Shown: in pieces, positions 41,703 through 44,402 of the stretch | How the letters are laid out: each line of letters begins with the position of its first letter | How positions within the stretch are numbered: position 1 is the first letter of the stretch | Assembly (NCBI GenBank): GCA_905235995.1 | Contig: CAJONI010000001.1 | Coordinates: forward strand, 1 to 44,402 | DNA from: an uncultured Bacteroidales bacterium | GTDB taxonomy: Bacteria > Bacteroidota > Bacteroidia > Bacteroidales > UBA932 | Direction: 5' to 3' | DNA: 44,402 nucleotides | Made by a program: the position numbers and the translations under genes | Notes under the pieces: model-generated | What the model saw: the letters and a program-made list of their open reading frames with translations, nothing else | Told to the model about the DNA's origin: nothing | Databases searched by the model: none

Positions 41703-43328
41703 ATGTTAAAAGACGGACAACTTTACATTGCGCACAGTGACAACGGAAATGTCAATCTCATAGGGAAAATGGCAAACAGGCACGGGCTGATAGCCGGCGC
41801 CACCGGCACCGGCAAGACCGTCACCCTGCAGGTCATGGCCGAAACCTTCTCCCAGGCCGGAGTCCCCTGCTTCATGGCCGACATGAAAGGCGACCTGAGC
41901 GGCATCAGCCAGGCCGGCCGCCTCAGCGGCTTCATCGAGAAACGCATGCCAGAATTCGGCATCGAAAACCCGCAGTTCTCAGGCTGCCCCACCCGCTTCT
42001 ATGACGTCTTCGGCGAACAAGGCTACCCCATGCGAGCCACAGTCTCGGCAATGGGCCCCCAGCTCCTGGCAAGGCTCATGCAGCTCAGCGACGTCCAGGC
42101 CGGAGTACTCAACTCCGTGTTCCGTATCGCCGACGACAACGACCTGCTGCTCATCGACCTGAAAGACCTTCGCCTCATGCTCGACTTCGTGGGCAAGAAC
42201 GCCTCGAAGTTCACCACCAACTACGGCAACATCACCTCGGCCAGCATAGGCGCCATCCAGCGCGCAGTGCTCCAGATAGAGAGCGAAGGCGGCGACAGAT
42301 TCTTCGGCGAACCCGCCTTCGACGTGGAAGACCTCTTCGCAGTGGAGAACGGCCGCGGCGTGATGAACGTCCTGGCCGCCGACAGGCTGATGCTCAATCC
42401 CAAGCTCTATTCCACCTACCTGCTGTGGCTCATGACCGAGCTCTACGCCCGCCTCCCCGAGGTCGGCGATCTCGAGCTCCCGAAGTTCGTGTTCTTCTTC
42501 GACGAAGCCCACATGCTCTTCGACGGCACCTCCAAGGCCCTGGTCGACAAGATCGAACAGGTGATAAGGCTCATCCGCTCCAAAGGCGTGGGCATCTACT
42601 TCATCACCCAGGTACCCAGCGACGTCCCCGCCAGCGTCCTGGCCCAGCTCAGCAACAGGGTGCAGCACGCCTTGCGCGCCTTCACCCCCCAGGACCAGAA
42701 AGCCGTCCGCGCCGCCGCGCAGACCTTCCGCCCCAACCCCGCCTTCAAGACCGAAGACGCCATCCTGGACCTCGGAACCGGCGAGGCCCTCGTCTCCTTC
42801 CTCGACGAGAAAGGCGCGCCGGGCATAGTGGAGCGCGCCAAGATACTCTTCCCTCTCAGCCAGATCGGCGCCATCACCGCCGGACAGAGGCTCGACATCC
42901 AGGCCGCCGCCCCCCAGAAGATCAAGGACTACGAAAAGGCCTTCGACCGTGAAAGCGCCTATGAAGTGCTTTCCGAGGTGAACCAGCAGCTCGAAGAGCA
43001 GAAGGAAGCCGAACGCCAGGCCATCGAAGAGGAGAAAGCTGCGAAAGCCAGGGAGAAGGAAGAGAAGAAGAACAGCAGGAAAAGCAGCGTGGGCCGTACG
43101 ATCCTTGGCACGATGGTGGCCGCAGCCGCCACCAGCTTCGCCCGCAGCGCCGCCACGCAGGTGGCCAAGAACATAGGCGGAGGTTCCAAGAAGTCGTCCT
43201 CCAAGAAAAGCTCCGGCAAAAAAGACACTTCCGTCCTCGGCACCGCCGCAAAGAAAGCCGCCCAGACTGCCGCCACCACCGCCACCCGCAAGGTGACCCA
43301 GGAAATACTCAAAAGCATCCTCAAGTAA
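41703..43328 (+). CDS. HerA-like DUF853 P-loop ATPase
   Basis: A 541-residue relative of E. coli YjgR in the HerA/FtsK superfamily. Walker A is GATGTGKT (residues 32-39). MADMKGDLSGISQAG, the long central helicase-like domain with Walker B FVFFFDEAHMLFDG, and FITQVPSDVPASVLAQLSNRVQHALRAF (sensor/Arg-finger area) identify DUF853. The tail from about 415 is Glu/Lys-rich coiled coil, then Lys/Ser/Ala-rich low complexity, which may bind DNA or membranes. Function is unknown; HerA relatives pump DNA with nucleases, but no nuclease is next door. The stop overlaps the next ATG (TAATG). Confidence 0.92.
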   Translation: MLKDGQLYIAHSDNGNVNLIGKMANRHGLIAGATGTGKTVTLQVMAETFSQAGVPCFMADMKGDLSGISQAGRLSGFIEKRMPEFGIENPQFSGCPTRFYDVFGEQGYPMRATVSAMGPQLLARLMQLSDVQAGVLNSVFRIADDNDLLLIDLKDLRLMLDFVGKNASKFTTNYGNITSASIGAIQRAVLQIESEGGDRFFGEPAFDVEDLFAVENGRGVMNVLAADRLMLNPKLYSTYLLWLMTELYARLPEVGDLELPKFVFFFDEAHMLFDGTSKALVDKIEQVIRLIRSKGVGIYFITQVPSDVPASVLAQLSNRVQHALRAFTPQDQKAVRAAAQTFRPNPAFKTEDAILDLGTGEALVSFLDEKGAPGIVERAKILFPLSQIGAITAGQRLDIQAAAPQKIKDYEKAFDRESAYEVLSEVNQQLEEQKEAERQAIEEEKAAKAREKEEKKNSRKSSVGRTILGTMVAAAATSFARSAATQVAKNIGGGSKKSSSKKSSGKKDTSVLGTAAKKAAQTAATTATRKVTQEILKSILK

Positions 43329-44317
43329 TGCCCTTCGGCGATTTCTACGCGAACCGCATCTACCCCGGCGTATCGGCAGCACTTTCGTGGCTGGGATCGC
43401 CCTTCGGTTTCTCATTGACCGAATGGGTGGTCATCGCCGCCGTCGTCGCGGTTCCGTGGATCATCGTCAGGTCGATAGTAAGGAAGAAACCCTGGTGGCG
43501 CTGCCTCCTGGGCGAGGCCGGCCTGTTGCTTGCCGTCATTCTCTGGTTCTACTTGGGCTGGGGATTCAACTACCTGCGAAGCGATGTCTACACCCGTCTC
43601 GGCACCATCCCGACCCCATACGAAGAGGCTGAGTTTCAGGAGTTCATGGACATCTTCGCCCGGGAGCTGAATGAGAACTGGTGCGATGCCAGGGACGTGG
43701 ACCGGGAGGCCGTGGAACGGCATGTGAAAGCATGGTACGCAGAACTCCCGCCCGAGGCCGGCCTCTGCAAGCCGCGCGCCTGGCACCATCCCAAGCGGCT
43801 GGCTTTCAACCGGCTCTATTCCGGCGTAGGAGTGCTGGGCTTCATAGGCCCCTTCTTCGACGAGATGCACGTCAACGCCGACGCCCTGCCCGTGGAATAC
43901 CCTTCGGTATTCGCACACGAGTACGCCCACGTGCTGGGTGTCAGCAGCGAGGCGGAAGCCAATTTCTGGGCTTTCGAAGCCTGCCGTGCAGCCGAAAGCC
44001 AGGCCATGCGCTACAGCGCCTGGTTCTCGCTCCTCAACTCGACCGGCGGCAACATCCGCTCCCTGCTCGGCGAAGAGGCCTGGCAGGCATGGTGGGCGGG
44101 CCTGATCCCCGAGGTCAAGGCCGACGTTGAAGCCTCGCAGCTCCACTGGATGCAAATGCGCTGGCCCTGGCTCTCACGCCTGCAGCACAATATGTACAAT
44201 GCCTTCCTGCGCGGCAACGGCATTGCCGAAGGCACCAGGAACTACGGCCAGGTGCTCCGCCTGGTTCTTTCCTTCTCCGACCTGCACGGTCACGAAGACG
44301 GCCATGGCGAAGAATAG
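43328..44317 (+). CDS. DUF3810 membrane protein, putative metallopeptidase
   Basis: A 329-residue protein with two N-terminal membrane helices (about 30-50 and 60-80: EWVVIAAVVAVPWIIV and AGLLLAVILWFYLGWGFNYL) followed by a soluble domain. The HEXXH site is AHEYAHVLGVSSEAEANFWAF (H197, E198, H201), with a downstream Glu as the likely third ligand. This is the DUF3810 pattern, common in Bacteroidetes and Firmicutes. It is read as a membrane-bound zinc protease of unknown target. The ATG overlaps the DUF853 stop by one base. Confidence 0.88.
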   Translation: MPFGDFYANRIYPGVSAALSWLGSPFGFSLTEWVVIAAVVAVPWIIVRSIVRKKPWWRCLLGEAGLLLAVILWFYLGWGFNYLRSDVYTRLGTIPTPYEEAEFQEFMDIFARELNENWCDARDVDREAVERHVKAWYAELPPEAGLCKPRAWHHPKRLAFNRLYSGVGVLGFIGPFFDEMHVNADALPVEYPSVFAHEYAHVLGVSSEAEANFWAFEACRAAESQAMRYSAWFSLLNSTGGNIRSLLGEEAWQAWWAGLIPEVKADVEASQLHWMQMRWPWLSRLQHNMYNAFLRGNGIAEGTRNYGQVLRLVLSFSDLHGHEDGHGEE

Positions 44318-44402
44318 CGAACAGCTGTCCAAGACCAATGCCGTGCGCCTGCTCGACGCGGCGGGGATAGCCTACGGACTCGTCCCCTATGAGGTCGACG
44401 AC
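44304..44402 (+). CDS. YbaK/EbsC-type Cys-tRNA(Pro) deacylase, N-terminal fragment
   Basis: The first 33 codons of a gene cut by the window end. KTNAVRLLDAAGIAYGLVPY matches the N-terminus of YbaK-family aminoacyl-tRNA deacylases, which hydrolyse mischarged Cys-tRNA(Pro). The ATG at 44304 lies inside the last codons of the DUF3810 gene (14-bp overlap, different frame). The catalytic region is outside the window. Confidence 0.7.
   Translation, partial: MAKNSEQLSKTNAVRLLDAAGIAYGLVPYEVDD

Overview
This is a 44.4 kb stretch of a Bacteroidales chromosome, probably from a gut or rumen lineage; the sequence does not fix the genus. The evidence is the GC-rich coding sequence, the Bacteroidetes-type TAnnTTTG -7 promoter boxes (clear at 1196, 21863, 34898, 40603 on the minus strand and 40616), weak dependence on Shine-Dalgarno sites, a bifunctional FTCD with a long-form urocanase, and DUF3810 and SprT-like proteins. 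I see no rRNA, CRISPR array, transposase or phage gene. There is one tRNA, tRNA-Cys(GCA).

Layout. 1-1.5 kb: an RluA-type pseudouridine synthase, then tRNA-Cys followed by a nest of hairpins and direct repeats. 1.5-18.6 kb (+): an apparent co-directional operon with secreted nitroreductase, a MATE exporter fused to an anti-sigma-type ATPase domain, a MacAB-like exporter (ATPase, two permeases, adaptor) and a 3,476-residue nonribosomal peptide synthetase (NRPS). By eye its domain order is A-T-C-A-T-E-C-A-T-C. A phosphopantetheinyl transferase (PPTase) lies tail to tail with it on the minus strand, so synthesis, activation and export genes sit together. 18.6-27.6 kb: two paralogous amino-acid-type ABC importers on the minus strand. 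In both, the solute-binding domain looks circularly permuted and is fused to the permease, and the ATPase carries an extra C-terminal domain. Between them lie a Na/Pi cotransporter, an EamA transporter and a small lipoprotein on the plus strand.

27.7-34.9 kb (+): a DUF308 membrane protein and the histidine-degradation genes ftcD-hutU-hutH-hutI. They convert histidine to glutamate, passing the formimino group to tetrahydrofolate. 34.9-39.2 kb (+): a promoter and six tightly packed genes (tyrosine phosphatase, cupin, DUF3089 lipoprotein hydrolase, SDR, SprT-like protein, methylmalonyl-CoA decarboxylase). 39.1-44.4 kb: nhaA (-), then an S66 carboxypeptidase, a HerA-like DUF853 ATPase, a DUF3810 membrane protein and the start of a YbaK-like deacylase (+).

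The most noteworthy observations are the NRPS locus, with its starter A domain lacking the usual Asp and its terminal C domain carrying SHxxxDxxS; the MATE-HATPase fusion; the circularly permuted binding-protein/permease fusions; and a family of intergenic hairpins with changing stems and a conserved loop at about 1, 32.06 and 41.6 kb.
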